64,000 nucleotides of DNA from UBA6522 sp965204155 (GTDB lineage Bacteria; Pseudomonadota; Gammaproteobacteria; Steroidobacterales; Rariloculaceae), in assembly GCA_965204155.1 (NCBI GenBank), contig OZ241971.1:3348001-3412000 (forward strand). Reading direction: 5' to 3'. The notes below the pieces were generated by a model, which was given only the letters and a program-made list of their open reading frames with translations, searched no databases and was not told the DNA's origin. Both the position numbers and the translations under genes were made by a program. Position 1 is the stretch's first letter. Every line of letters starts with the position of its first letter. Of the stretch, positions 26,401 to 35,475 are shown piece by piece.

Positions 26401-29400
26401 CACCTGCAGGCACGGAGCTCACCAAACAAACGAACTATTGGGTAGTGGTCGAGGGAACAGGCGGCAGGTCACGCGCCACGATATCCCCAAACCAGGACTC
26501 CGGCTCTGCCGCGGGCTGGAGCATCTTTAACTCGAGTGCGAATCGGGTGGCAACGTCGACAGGTTCGTTTAGTGACACAGGCTTTATTAGAAAAATCGCC
26601 GTCGACGGCGAGTTGATAACGGCCCCCGCCGCCCCGTCCGCCCCGACGGTGAACACGGTCTCGGCGACCGAGCTGCGGGTGACGTGGTCGCCGCCGGCGA
26701 GGGACGGCAACAGCGCGATCACGGACTACGACCTGCGGTGGCGGGAGCGGGGTTCCACCGGCAACTGGAGCGAGCCGGAGACCGACACGACCGACCCGGG
26801 GCCGGGCGGCCGGATCACGGGGCTTACCCCCGAAAAGACCTACGAGGTGCAGGTGCGGGCGCAGAACGCCGTCGGCGCGAGCGTCTGGTCGGCGGGCACC
26901 CTCGCCGCGACGACGGCGGAGTGCCCGGAGTCGCACTGCGTGACCCTCGCGCACGGCGGGGGCGGCCTTCACCACACTCTTCCGGTGCCGGCGGTGGCCT
27001 ACGCCGTCCCGGGTCCGGGCGCCGGCGAGATCACGCTGCGCTGGGCGCCTGGCGAGGACACCCGGGAGGAGCCGAGGCCGGTGGTGAGCTGGTCGGTGCT
27101 TCGCACGCCAATCCCCGACGACGGTTCTGCTACATCCCTCCCGCTCACGCTGGACGTGCGGAGCCATACATTCACGGGTCTCACGCCGGGAGGCGCCTAC
27201 GAAATGCAGGTCCGGGCATTCGCCCGCACCCAGGGCACTTTGGTGTCGACGCCGGTCACGGGGACGCTGCGCGCGGCCCTCCACAACCAGATCCACGATG
27301 CGCCGAAGATCGAGCTGGTGCGGGTGGTCTCGGAGGCGACCGAGGATTCGGACACGCCCAAGGACGGCGAGGCCGACACCTACGTCCAGGGCGACGTGAT
27401 CCTCGTCGACGTGGAGATGACCGCGCCGGTCGAGGTCACCGGCGGCAACGCCAACGTCACGCTGCGCCTGGAGATCGGGACCACCGACACGGACGTCGCG
27501 CTCGACAGCGTGCTGAACGGGGGGCGGACGCTGCGCTTCGCCCACACGGTGGTATCGACCGACAGCGACACGGACGGGTTCCGGGTGACGGCGAACGACG
27601 ACGAGGCGGTGACCCTGGGCGGCGACCCGAAGGCGACGGTGGCGGGGGAGGACGGAGGCACGGCGGCGATCCTGGCGTGGAGCGGCCTGCCGCTGGAGGC
27701 CGGCGCGAGAGCGAAGGTCGACGGCAGCAAGACGACCCGGATGGGGCCGGTGCCGACCGGCGCGACGGTGACCGACCGGGGGCGGAACGACTGCCCGGTG
27801 AACACTTCCTGGAGCGTGTGCAGGCAGCGCGGGCTGCTGCGGGACGCGAAGCTGGAGGTGACCTTCGACAAGGCGCTCAAGATCACGAACGCGGGGTACC
27901 TGATGCGGAGCCTCGAAGTGAGGAGCTCCGGGACCCACGGCGGCCACCGCAACGCCCAGCAGCATCCGAGCGCGGTGTCCGTGAAGGGCGCCAGCTCCCC
28001 GAACAACAAGACGCTGGTGCTGACGCTGGCCCAGCCGGTGGAGCAAAGCGACACGGTGATGCTGTCGTACTTCCACTACGACGGCGAGAAGACGCTGCGG
28101 GACGCGGCGAACGACAACCCGACGCCGGCGTTCCGGGACCTCGCGGTGACCAACGACACCGCGGGGCCGGCGCCGCTGCGCGCCGACGTGTCGGGCAAGT
28201 CGCTGCGGGTGGTGTTCGACGGCGACCTGGACGAGGACTCCTCTCCGGCGGGGAGCGCCTTCACGGTGCATGCGTCCGACAACGATTTCGGCGCGCGCGA
28301 GATCGCGGGCACGGCCGACGCGGTGTCCGTCGACGGGTCCGGGGTCTTCGTCACGCTGGCCTCGGCGGTGCACCCGAACGAGCAGGCGAGCGTGTCCTAT
28401 GCGCCGCCGGCCTCGGGGGCGAAGCTGCAGGCCGCCGCCACCGGCAACGCCGCGGTTTCTCGGTTCGAGCGCTTCCGCGTTGCCGCGGTGCACGACACCG
28501 GCGCGCCGGAGCTGGTCGACTGGTGGCTCGCGGAATCGGGGAGCGTGTCCAAACTGACGCTGACCTTCAACGAGCCGCTGGACGCAGGGTCCGTACCGGC
28601 GCCGACGGACTTCGCGCTGAGCGACGGCACGCCCGCCCTCGCCAGCGACTTCGCCTTCGCGACGATCGCCGTGGCGGGGAACGGGGTCGGCCTGACCTCG
28701 AACAAGCAGATCGCGAACGCCACCACGGGCATCACGTTGGCCTACACGCCGGGGACGAACCCGCTGCAGGACCGGCAGGGCAACGCGGTCGCAAAGTTCG
28801 AGGAGACGGTCTTCGAGCGCAACAGCAGCAGCGCGCCGCGTCCGAGTGCTCAGAAGGTGAACGGGGAGACGGTGACGGTCACGATGGGCGGCAACGTCGA
28901 TCCGAGCGCGGTGCCGCCGATCTCGGCGTTCACGCTGCACTACCCGCTGGCGAGCGGGCAGACGGTGCGCCAGGTCTACCCCAACCGCGTGGTGGCCGTC
29001 ACGCCCATGCGGCACACCACGGCGCCGCGGCACAGGGTGGAGCTGCTGCTGGCGCACCCGACGGCGCCATGCGACGGCAGGACGCCGTTCACGCTGAGCT
29101 ACGAAGAGCCCGAGACCGGGCCCAAGCTCCAGAGCATCAACGGGACCGGCTCCCGGGACTGGACCCACCTGTCGGTGACCAACGACCTGTCGTCGAACTG
29201 CCTGAGGGGTCAGGCCAATCCGGCGGTGCGGGCGAGCAAGCCGAGCAGCGGCGCGCATCCCAAGAGCGTGACGCTCGACTTCGGGCGCGCGCTGAACCGG
29301 GCGAAGGCGCTGGCGGCGGAGGACTTCGCGGTCGAGGCGTCCGGGGCATCGGCGATGTCCATCGAGGGCGCGTCGTTCACCGCCGACGGGGCGGGCGTGG

Positions 29401-32400
29401 AACTGGCGCTGAGCCGGGCGCTGGCCGCCGGGGAGTCGGCGACGGTGGACTATACCTGGCCGCGCTCGGGCGAGGGACTGTGGGACGCGGCGGGCAACCA
29501 GATCGACAGCTTTTCGGGGGTGCGCGTGGAGAGCGAGGCGGTTGCGCCCACCGCGCCGGCGTTCGACGACGGCGCCGGGAAGGCGCTGTCCACACCCGAG
29601 AACCACGCCGACGGCGCGGCCCTCGGGACGGTCGCCGCGACGGACACGGACGGCGATGCGCTGACGTACTCGCTCTCGGGCGCGGACGCGGCGCACTTCG
29701 AGATCGGAGATGGCGGGGCGATCGCCGTGAGGAGCGGGACGATCCTGGACCATGAGATGCAGGCGAGCTACGCGTTCACCGCCGAGGTCACGGACGGTGA
29801 GGATGCGGACGGCAACGCCGAGGATCCGCCGATCGCGGACGACACGATCGAAGTGACGGTGGAAGTCACCAATGTCGAAGAACCTCCAGGGGCGCCCACG
29901 GGCGTGGCGGCGGCCGCCGCATCGCAGACCGGGCTGACGGTGAGCTGGACGGCGCCGGTCGACGCCGGGGCCGTGCCGACATCGACCCACGACTTGCGCT
30001 GGTTCGCCGGAGACGCCGACCCGGCGGACGCGACGCAATGGACGGAAGTGTCCGACACGGGCGCGGCGACATCGGCGAGCATTTCGGACCTTTCCATGGA
30101 CACCGCCTACCGTGTGCAGGTGCGCGCGGTCGGGGACGGGGCCGGCCCCTGGTCGGAGAGCGCCGCCGGGCGAACGGAGGCGCTGCCGGCGCTGACGGCG
30201 CAGTTCACCGGACTGCCCGCAAAACACGACGGCGCGAGGCTGTTCGGGTTCGAGATCGAGTTCAGCGAGGAGTTCGACGGCCTGAAGCTGACGGCGCTGG
30301 AGGCCGGGGCGCTCACCGTAACCAACGGGCGACTGGTGGACATCAAGCGCGTGACGAGCGGTCAGAACCGCCGCATTGCCGTGCGGGCGCGCCCGGCCTC
30401 GGACGACCCCATGACCATCGAACTGGCCCCCGCGGTCGACTGCGCGGCGGCCACCGCGATCTGCGCCGCCGACGGGCGGGCGCTGTCCGCCGCGGTGACG
30501 GCCACCGTGGGCGGGCCGGCGCAGCAACCGGCACAGGTGCCCGAACCGGAGCTGCCCACCGTGTCGGTGTCCGGCGCGCGCGCCGACGAGGGACAAACGC
30601 TCTCGTTCTCCGTCTCTCTGAGCGGGGCGGCCACCGGGACCGTGACGGTGGACTATGCAACGTCCGACGGCACCGCGGCTGCGGGGCAGGATTACACATC
30701 GGCGTCGGGTACCCTGACGTTCGCCGCCGGCGAAACCTCGAAAACGGTGTCGGTGGCGGCGCTCGCCGACCGCGTGCTGGACGACGGCGAGACCCTCTCG
30801 CTGACGCTATCCAACGCTTCGGGCGCCGCGATCGGCACGGGGACCGCGACCGGAACCATTGTCGACGTGCCCCCGCCGCCGCCCACCGTGTCGGTCGCCG
30901 GCGCCCGGGCGGACGAGGGAGCGACCCTCTCGTTCGCCGTCACGCTCAGCGAGGCGGCCATCGGCACCGTGACGGTGGACTATGCAACCTCTGACGGCAC
31001 CGCCACTGCGGGACAGGACTACACGTCCGTGTCCGGCACCCTGACGTTCGCCGCCGGGGAAACCTCGAAAACGGTTTCCGTTCCGGCGCTCGCCGACAGC
31101 GTGCTGGACGACGGAGAGACCCTCTCGCTGACGCTGTCCAACGCTTCGGGCGCCGCGATCGGCACCGGGACCGCGACCGGAACCATTGTCGACGTGCCCC
31201 CGCCGCCGCCCACCGTGTCGGTCGCCGGCGCCCGGGCGGACGAGGGAGCCACGCTTTCCTTCGCCGTCACGCTGAGCGAGGCGGCCATCGGAACGGTGAC
31301 TGTGAACTACGCAACGTCCGACGGCACCGCGGCCGCGGGGCAGGATTACACGGCGGTCTCCGGCACATTGACGTTCTCCGCCGGGGAAACCTCGACAACC
31401 GTATCGGTGCCGGCGCTCACGGACACGTCCGTCGAGGACGACGAGACCTTTACGCTGACGCTCTCCAACGCCTCCGGCGCCACGATCGCCACTGGCGAAG
31501 CGACTGGCACCGTCATCGACGTGCCCCCGCCGCTCACCGCCTCGTTCAGCGGGCTGCCCGCGGAGCACGACGGCAGGCACCTGTTCTCGTTCGTGATCGT
31601 GTTCAGCGAGAACTTTTCCGGACGCTTCCCCTACACCACGCTCCGGGACAGCGCGGTGACGGCGACCAACGGCACCGTGCGCGGCGCCGAACGCGTCGTA
31701 AAGGGCGAGAACCGGCGATGGAAGATCACCGTGCGCCCCTCCGGCAACGGCGACGTGACGATTGCCCTGGCCGCGGGCTCGGTATCCACCGAATCCGGCC
31801 GCCCGCTCTCCAACACGGTCTCCGCGACCGTGAGCGGGCCGGCGCTTATCTCGGTCGGCGACGTGAACGCGACAGAGGGCGAGGACGAGAACGTGGTGTT
31901 CACCGTGTCGCTGAACCGTGCGGCCGCGGGCACCGCGACGGTGAACTACGCCACCGCCGACCGCACGGCGCACGCCGGCGAGGACTACACCGCGGTGTCC
32001 GGCACCCTCACCTTCGCGGCGGGAGACACGTCGAAGACCGTCAGCGTGCCGTTGCTCGACGACGCCATCGACGACGACGGCGAGAGGTTCGCCCTGGAGC
32101 TGTCCAACCCGACGGGCTCGGCGCTGGGCGACCGCGTGGGGCTGGCCACCATCGAGAACGCCGACCCGATGCCGAAGGCGTGGCTCGCCCGGTTCGGACG
32201 CACCGCCTCGATGCACGCGCTCGAAGCCATCGGGCAGAGAGTCGAGGGCGGACCGCAGGAATCCCACTTCACCGTCGGCGGGCAGCGCCTGGACACGCTG
32301 TTCGGCAGCTACAGGACACGGTTCGGGTTGGGTGCCGGAGACGGGCGCCCCGCGGACGGCAGCCCCGCGGACGGCAGCCTTGCAGGCGGCAGTCCAGCAC

Positions 32401-33914
32401 ACGGTAACGGCTCGGGCGGCATTCCTACGGATACGGATAGCGGCGTCGGCGGATTCGCAGGCGCCGGTTCGCACGGCGCAGACGCAGCGGGCGGCGCAGG
32501 CGGTTGGACCGCCCCGGGATCGCCGGGCGCCAACCCCGTCCCGCCGTCCGCAGGGGCGCCGTCCGCAGGGGCGCCGTCCGCAGGGCTGCCGTCCGCAGGG
32601 CTGCCGTCCGCAGGACAGGCCGCAAGTTTGCCGTCCGCAGGACCGTCCACGGGACACTCCGCGCGGCAGGCGCTGAAACAGGCGTTGGGCCTGCCGACAT
32701 TCGGCGACGGGCTGATGGGCACATCGTTCTTCTACTCCCGGCCTGCCAACGGTCCTGCGGACGACAGCCTTGCAGGCGGCAGTACCGCGGACGCCGCGCC
32801 GGGCCGGTTCGGCAACTGGTCCGTGTGGGGCCGCACCGCGGCCACCCGGTTCTCCGGCAGCGAGGATGCGCTCTCCATTCAGGGCGAGGTGGCCACCGCC
32901 ACCCTCGGCGTGGACACCGAGTGGAACCGCTGGATGACCGGGCTGGTGCTCGCCATGAGCGAGGGCGACGGGACGTTCAGCCAATCCGGGGCGTCCGGCG
33001 GGACCGTCGCAAGCACGCTCACGAGCCTGTATCCCTTTGCCCGCTACCGGGTCAACGACCGCACCCAGGTCTGGGGCACCCTCGGCTACGGCACGGGCGA
33101 CCTGTTCGTCACGCCCGGGGGATCGGACGCCGCCATCCGCACGGACATGGCCACCACCATGGCCGCGTTCGGCGGGCGCGGCGTGTTGTCGGTGAGAACC
33201 GGAGAGGCCGGCGCGTTCGAGCTCGCGATCCGTTCCGACGCGTTCGCGACGGAGACGGCCTCCGACCGGGTGGAAAACCTCATGGGCGCCACCGGCGCCG
33301 CGAGCCGCGTTCGGCTGATGCTGGAGGGCACGGGCACCATGCCGCTGTCCAACGGCGCCGTGCTGAGCCCCACGCTGGAAGCCGGACTGCGCTTCGACGG
33401 CGGCGACGCCGAGACCGGCGCGGGCATCGAGATCGGCGCCGGGCTGGGGTTTGCAACCGGCCGATTCGCGGTCGAGGCCGATGTCCGCGGGCTCCTCGCC
33501 CACGAGGACGCGGCGTACGAGGAATGGGGCGCGAGCGCCTCGGTCCGGTTCCAGCCCCGGAGCGACGGGCTGGGGCTCAACGCCAGCCTCGGTTCGGCCT
33601 GGGGCGCGGCCAACAGCGGCGTGCAGTCGCTGTGGTCCACCGAAACCGCCAACGGCCTCGCCCGGGGCGGGGGCTTCCACGCCGCCCAGCGCCTGCAGGC
33701 CGAGTTCGGCTACGGCATCCAGGGCCGCAAGGGCCGGGCGCTGTGGGCGCCGTTCGTGGCGGCGGATTCGGGCGAGGGACAGGACGCGCTGAGGATGGGC
33801 CTGAAGCTTACCTCGGGTCCGCACGCGGAGGCGGCGCTGGAACTCGGCCGGCGCGCCGGGCAGAACGGGCTTCCCGAACACGCGGTGCAACTCGGAGGCC
33901 GTATTCGCTGGTAG
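23460..33914 (+). CDS. Giant multidomain autotransporter adhesin (3484 residues)
   Basis: I chose ATG 23460 (ATGA overlap); the open frame upstream from 22095 is an out-of-phase shadow. A signal peptide (residues 1-31, ending APALA) comes first. Two Calx-beta-like domains follow (about 155-265 and 367-477) with an Ig/cadherin-like domain between. A long beta-rich part includes fibronectin-III modules (about 1057-1270), SwmB-like modules (about 1415-2025), a cadherin-like domain (about 2030-2140) and another fibronectin III. Next are three tandem plus one diverged Calx-beta repeats (about 2360-2690 and 2800-2900), then a low-complexity linker (about 2960-3110). A C-terminal 12-strand-type autotransporter barrel (about 3115-3484) ends in RIRW. 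This is a type V secreted surface protein, probably calcium-binding and adhesive. Confidence 0.85.
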   Translation: MRTNLIARPLLILAALGSVAGIALFSAPALAQMTTPTVPTACSNTHNGTLEPYQSVTSTATSITVTFKNPMPAGFSSTASLDVNICHQKADSTWSNQQLFTAAANPAGTSHTITSATLSAVTIAAERDYWMSFGSSHYGNESIWYYIRTPAASTGPTITIAGGSAVTEGTAASFTVTASAAPSTNLTVNLTVSEAAGSDFVASSNEGADTVTIASGSTTATYTVDTVGDSTDEPNGSVTVAVTASTDYNLGTTTSASVTVNDDDDPVPGAPTVANAIPDQPATVGTAFNYAFPADTFADADGDTLTYTATQSDGTALPAWLTFTAATRTFSGTPTAAGTVNVKVTASDATHSVSDEFTITVAASVTGPTITIEAGPAVTEGTAATFTVRASAAPTAVLPVTVNVSETGGGDFVATANEGTKTVNIAASATTATLTVATVADTTDESMGTVTAQLAAGSNYNVGTASSARVTVHDDDGAGISSVAFTNLPTVSTWGIGGVIEITATFSAAVTVTGTPRFALSPAFGASGTVTRHAGYVSGTGTTALVFRYTVVEGDSAASFGSPIVGVAANALALNGGTIRAGSADADLAHAAASSGKEVYAIRGTIDHAFAFPSPTVDADLDGTAETFTAATGNNEIKVWVGFGKISGNNPLVVDNKGSNANVQVVADIGGTEVTLDYISTDRTEIEFGTHTVVAANADTDGIALKRDGSDNVIRLSNGATVKGSEGNGGNDADLTAAADVGVRAVDVDATPLVRVRGTNAAPTGSDFSKSVRSGQELTFAKGDFGFADGDGDPLMEVRIASLPAASAGELKLDGTAIASADLPKTVTHEELDDGKFIFDVDGSFDGDANFTFKVVDSYGGVSASANNVRVTVTAPVVAGPTTETLVSNLGQSTDGLGTPLSTHDVAQRFTAGSHTTGYRLSSVTLAFDPAPSNLTVKVGTGTAQSIAGKAGTGCDSLASDSCVTLTNPSSLTAGNITFTAPAGTELTKQTNYWVVVEGTGGRSRATISPNQDSGSAAGWSIFNSSANRVATSTGSFSDTGFIRKIAVDGELITAPAAPSAPTVNTVSATELRVTWSPPARDGNSAITDYDLRWRERGSTGNWSEPETDTTDPGPGGRITGLTPEKTYEVQVRAQNAVGASVWSAGTLAATTAECPESHCVTLAHGGGGLHHTLPVPAVAYAVPGPGAGEITLRWAPGEDTREEPRPVVSWSVLRTPIPDDGSATSLPLTLDVRSHTFTGLTPGGAYEMQVRAFARTQGTLVSTPVTGTLRAALHNQIHDAPKIELVRVVSEATEDSDTPKDGEADTYVQGDVILVDVEMTAPVEVTGGNANVTLRLEIGTTDTDVALDSVLNGGRTLRFAHTVVSTDSDTDGFRVTANDDEAVTLGGDPKATVAGEDGGTAAILAWSGLPLEAGARAKVDGSKTTRMGPVPTGATVTDRGRNDCPVNTSWSVCRQRGLLRDAKLEVTFDKALKITNAGYLMRSLEVRSSGTHGGHRNAQQHPSAVSVKGASSPNNKTLVLTLAQPVEQSDTVMLSYFHYDGEKTLRDAANDNPTPAFRDLAVTNDTAGPAPLRADVSGKSLRVVFDGDLDEDSSPAGSAFTVHASDNDFGAREIAGTADAVSVDGSGVFVTLASAVHPNEQASVSYAPPASGAKLQAAATGNAAVSRFERFRVAAVHDTGAPELVDWWLAESGSVSKLTLTFNEPLDAGSVPAPTDFALSDGTPALASDFAFATIAVAGNGVGLTSNKQIANATTGITLAYTPGTNPLQDRQGNAVAKFEETVFERNSSSAPRPSAQKVNGETVTVTMGGNVDPSAVPPISAFTLHYPLASGQTVRQVYPNRVVAVTPMRHTTAPRHRVELLLAHPTAPCDGRTPFTLSYEEPETGPKLQSINGTGSRDWTHLSVTNDLSSNCLRGQANPAVRASKPSSGAHPKSVTLDFGRALNRAKALAAEDFAVEASGASAMSIEGASFTADGAGVELALSRALAAGESATVDYTWPRSGEGLWDAAGNQIDSFSGVRVESEAVAPTAPAFDDGAGKALSTPENHADGAALGTVAATDTDGDALTYSLSGADAAHFEIGDGGAIAVRSGTILDHEMQASYAFTAEVTDGEDADGNAEDPPIADDTIEVTVEVTNVEEPPGAPTGVAAAAASQTGLTVSWTAPVDAGAVPTSTHDLRWFAGDADPADATQWTEVSDTGAATSASISDLSMDTAYRVQVRAVGDGAGPWSESAAGRTEALPALTAQFTGLPAKHDGARLFGFEIEFSEEFDGLKLTALEAGALTVTNGRLVDIKRVTSGQNRRIAVRARPASDDPMTIELAPAVDCAAATAICAADGRALSAAVTATVGGPAQQPAQVPEPELPTVSVSGARADEGQTLSFSVSLSGAATGTVTVDYATSDGTAAAGQDYTSASGTLTFAAGETSKTVSVAALADRVLDDGETLSLTLSNASGAAIGTGTATGTIVDVPPPPPTVSVAGARADEGATLSFAVTLSEAAIGTVTVDYATSDGTATAGQDYTSVSGTLTFAAGETSKTVSVPALADSVLDDGETLSLTLSNASGAAIGTGTATGTIVDVPPPPPTVSVAGARADEGATLSFAVTLSEAAIGTVTVNYATSDGTAAAGQDYTAVSGTLTFSAGETSTTVSVPALTDTSVEDDETFTLTLSNASGATIATGEATGTVIDVPPPLTASFSGLPAEHDGRHLFSFVIVFSENFSGRFPYTTLRDSAVTATNGTVRGAERVVKGENRRWKITVRPSGNGDVTIALAAGSVSTESGRPLSNTVSATVSGPALISVGDVNATEGEDENVVFTVSLNRAAAGTATVNYATADRTAHAGEDYTAVSGTLTFAAGDTSKTVSVPLLDDAIDDDGERFALELSNPTGSALGDRVGLATIENADPMPKAWLARFGRTASMHALEAIGQRVEGGPQESHFTVGGQRLDTLFGSYRTRFGLGAGDGRPADGSPADGSLAGGSPAHGNGSGGIPTDTDSGVGGFAGAGSHGADAAGGAGGWTAPGSPGANPVPPSAGAPSAGAPSAGLPSAGLPSAGQAASLPSAGPSTGHSARQALKQALGLPTFGDGLMGTSFFYSRPANGPADDSLAGGSTADAAPGRFGNWSVWGRTAATRFSGSEDALSIQGEVATATLGVDTEWNRWMTGLVLAMSEGDGTFSQSGASGGTVASTLTSLYPFARYRVNDRTQVWGTLGYGTGDLFVTPGGSDAAIRTDMATTMAAFGGRGVLSVRTGEAGAFELAIRSDAFATETASDRVENLMGATGAASRVRLMLEGTGTMPLSNGAVLSPTLEAGLRFDGGDAETGAGIEIGAGLGFATGRFAVEADVRGLLAHEDAAYEEWGASASVRFQPRSDGLGLNASLGSAWGAANSGVQSLWSTETANGLARGGGFHAAQRLQAEFGYGIQGRKGRALWAPFVAADSGEGQDALRMGLKLTSGPHAEAALELGRRAGQNGLPEHAVQLGGRIRW
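30546..31524 (+). repeat. Tandem 327-bp Calx-beta repeats within the adhesin gene
   Basis: Three units of about 109 residues follow one another. Each carries the motif TVDYATSDGTAAAGQDYT...GTLTFAAGET and ends in a proline run (DVPPPPP). At DNA level the unit boundary GTCGACGTGC recurs at 30861 and 31188, exactly 327 bp apart, with near-identical sequence after it. Units this similar can gain or lose copies by recombination. Confidence 0.75.
32349..32408 (+). repeat. 15-bp repeats (CCCGCGGACGGCAGC-type), four units
   Basis: Four consecutive in-frame units encode PADGS, PADGS, LAGGS and PAHGN in the linker before the autotransporter barrel. The same unit recurs in traK and, in reverse orientation, 150 bp downstream. 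Confidence 0.75.
32544..32645 (+). repeat. 15-bp repeats in the opposite orientation (CCGTCCGCAGG-type), six units
   Basis: Five consecutive units (CCGTCCGCAGGGGCG and variants) plus one after a 12-bp gap encode PSAGA, PSAGA, PSAGL, PSAGL, PSAGQ and PSAGP. GCTGCCGTCCGCAGG is nearly the reverse complement of the unit at 32349, so one DNA repeat is read in two orientations. Confidence 0.75.
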
Positions 33915-34284
33915 GCGGCGGCGCCGGTACCGGCACGGGCCGGAGCCTCCCCATGGGAACGGTCGGCATGAAACGCGCAGCGGCGGCAATCGCCGCCCCG
34001 TTCGCGTAGGCGGCCGCAACCGGCGGCGCGGCGGCATGGACGGCGCCCGCGCCGACAATCCACACAATTCCCCCGGCGCCCGTTCGGGCGCGATCGGGGG
34101 CCGATCGGCAGGCATGAAAGGGTAACGGAACGGCGGATTCCGCGGCGCGGGTGGGGGCGCGGCGGGGGTGGATCGGGAACCGGCGGGGCGGCCGGCGGAC
34201 ACGTTTCCGCGCGACAGCGCGCAACGTCGAGCCCTACCGAGCATGTCTGACCGGAAAACGAGCCCTGCGCCCGACCCGGGCGCG
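33915..34284. other. Intergenic region before the tra regulator
   Basis: About 370 bp with no supported gene. It contains GC-rich dyads near 34076-34112 (GCGCCCG-tt-CGGGCGC and CCGATCGG) that may contribute to termination of the adhesin transcript or act as protein sites. It is one candidate place for an origin of transfer, but I see no recognisable nic site. Confidence 0.3.
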
Positions 34285-34313
34285 TTGTCGGGGTGTTGCT
34301 GCCCTCTTATGTT
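34285..34313 (+). promoter_or_regulatory. Candidate promoter giving a leaderless regulator mRNA
   Basis: TTGTCG (34285-34290) and TATGTT (34308-34313) are 17 nt apart. The -10-like box ends 7 nt before ATG 34321, so transcription would begin at or next to the start codon. No ribosome site is visible, which fits a leaderless message. Pattern-based inference. Confidence 0.4.
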
Positions 34314-34320
34314 CTGCGTC

Positions 34321-35064
34321 ATGACGCGAACCCACCCCTGGATCGAACGCATTTCGGACCGCTTCTTCGAGGTGTCCTTCGACGAAGCGTTCCGGCGCAT
34401 GGTGGGGGAATACCTCAAGCGCCGGGCCATGAGCCCGCACGCCTTCGGCCTCGCTGTGAAGGATCCGAGGCTGGCGAAGCGTTTGAGCGGGGGCCGCCCG
34501 GTCCGCCTCGACACGGCCGACAAGGCACTGGCGTACATGGGCGAGCCGCCGCTGCGCGCGCTGTTCCTGGAGGAGATCGAGGCGTATCTGAAGATCACCG
34601 GCACCAAGCCGTACGTGCTTGGGCTGGAGGCGCTCGGGGACCGCTCGTTCGTCACCAACATCCGCGAGGGGCTGTCGCCCTACCTTGGCACCGTGGACAG
34701 GATCCGCCGGTGGATGGGCGCGCATTCCAGAGCGGACGAGCGCCGCGCCATCGGGGCGGCCACCCTGCACAAGAGCTGGTTTCGCCTGGGCGCGGGCGGG
34801 CACGTGAGCCACGGGGAGCACGGTAATGGCAAGGCCGGGGCGAAGGACGAGCAGGGCTACCTGACCGTGAAGCAGGCGGCGACGTACCTGGGCAAGGGCC
34901 ACCGCTCGCTCGACCGGATGCGGATCGAGGGCGGGGGCCCCGCCTATTACAAGCTGGGCAACAGCGTGCGCTACCGGAAGGAAGATCTGGACAAGTGGGC
35001 GTACGCCAGGCGGCGCCTGAGCACGTCCGACGACGGCGCGGCGCCGGCGCCGGCAATGACATGA
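34321..35064 (+). CDS. HTH regulator with C-terminal excisionase-type DNA-binding domain
   Basis: A 247-residue protein from ATG 34321; the longer frame from 34168 runs through the putative promoter. The N-terminal part is helical (DEAFRRMVGEYLKRRAMSPH...DTADKALAYMGEPPLRALF). The C-terminal about 55 residues form a MerR/excisionase-like HTH_17 domain (LTVKQAATYLGKGHRSLDRM, then YYKLGNSVRYRKEDLDKW). It directly precedes the pilin gene, with ATGA overlap, and is the likely regulator of the tra operon. Confidence 0.7.
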   Translation: MTRTHPWIERISDRFFEVSFDEAFRRMVGEYLKRRAMSPHAFGLAVKDPRLAKRLSGGRPVRLDTADKALAYMGEPPLRALFLEEIEAYLKITGTKPYVLGLEALGDRSFVTNIREGLSPYLGTVDRIRRWMGAHSRADERRAIGAATLHKSWFRLGAGGHVSHGEHGNGKAGAKDEQGYLTVKQAATYLGKGHRSLDRMRIEGGGPAYYKLGNSVRYRKEDLDKWAYARRRLSTSDDGAAPAPAMT

Positions 35065-35459
35065 CGAGGAGACCGACATTGAACGCAAGAGAGACGAGGA
35101 ACCGGGGCGCGGAGATGGCGCGGACGCTGGCGGCGGCGTTGGGGGCGGCGGCAGCGGCGGCGAGGCCGATGTCGGCGCTGGCGCTGCGGATACTGCCGGC
35201 GGCGCTGCCGCTGCTGGGCGGGATGGAACCGGCCTGGGCGACGACGGACACCACGTTCGCCGCGCCGCTGGACACGGTCACCGACATGGTCGGCGGCACG
35301 GGCGGACAGCTCGCTGCGGTGCTCGCGGTGGGCGCCGCCCTGGTGGGCTCGGTGCTCAGGTTCAACGCCACCCAGATCATGGGCGCGGTGGGCGTGGGCG
35401 TGGCCGCGGGCGCCGGCGCGGGCGTCGTCACCAGCATCGTCGGCACGGCGATCGTCTGA
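35061..35459 (+). CDS. traA: Conjugative pilin (TraA/VirB2-like)
   Basis: A 132-residue prepilin from ATG 35061, which overlaps the upstream stop. TTG 35079, with GAGGAG before it, is an equally good start. A long leader precedes a cleavage region (AWA-TTDT). Two hydrophobic helices follow (LAAVLAVGAALVGSVL and MGAVGVGVAAGAGAGVVTSIVG) separated by a short polar loop (RFNATQ), the layout of F-type pilin subunits. Its position just before traL supports the call. Confidence 0.75.
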   Translation: MTRRPTLNARETRNRGAEMARTLAAALGAAAAAARPMSALALRILPAALPLLGGMEPAWATTDTTFAAPLDTVTDMVGGTGGQLAAVLAVGAALVGSVLRFNATQIMGAVGVGVAAGAGAGVVTSIVGTAIV

Positions 35460-35475
35460 TCGGCGGGCGCGGACG

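Noticed and set aside
26469..30596. A 1375-codon open frame antisense to the adhesin gene
   Set aside because: It is Arg/His/Pro-rich, has no motif, and mirrors GC-rich codon use of the sense gene; it is a shadow frame.
32349..32645. A CRISPR array
   Set aside because: The units are 15 bp, contiguous, imperfect and lie in frame inside a coding linker, with no spacers or cas genes.
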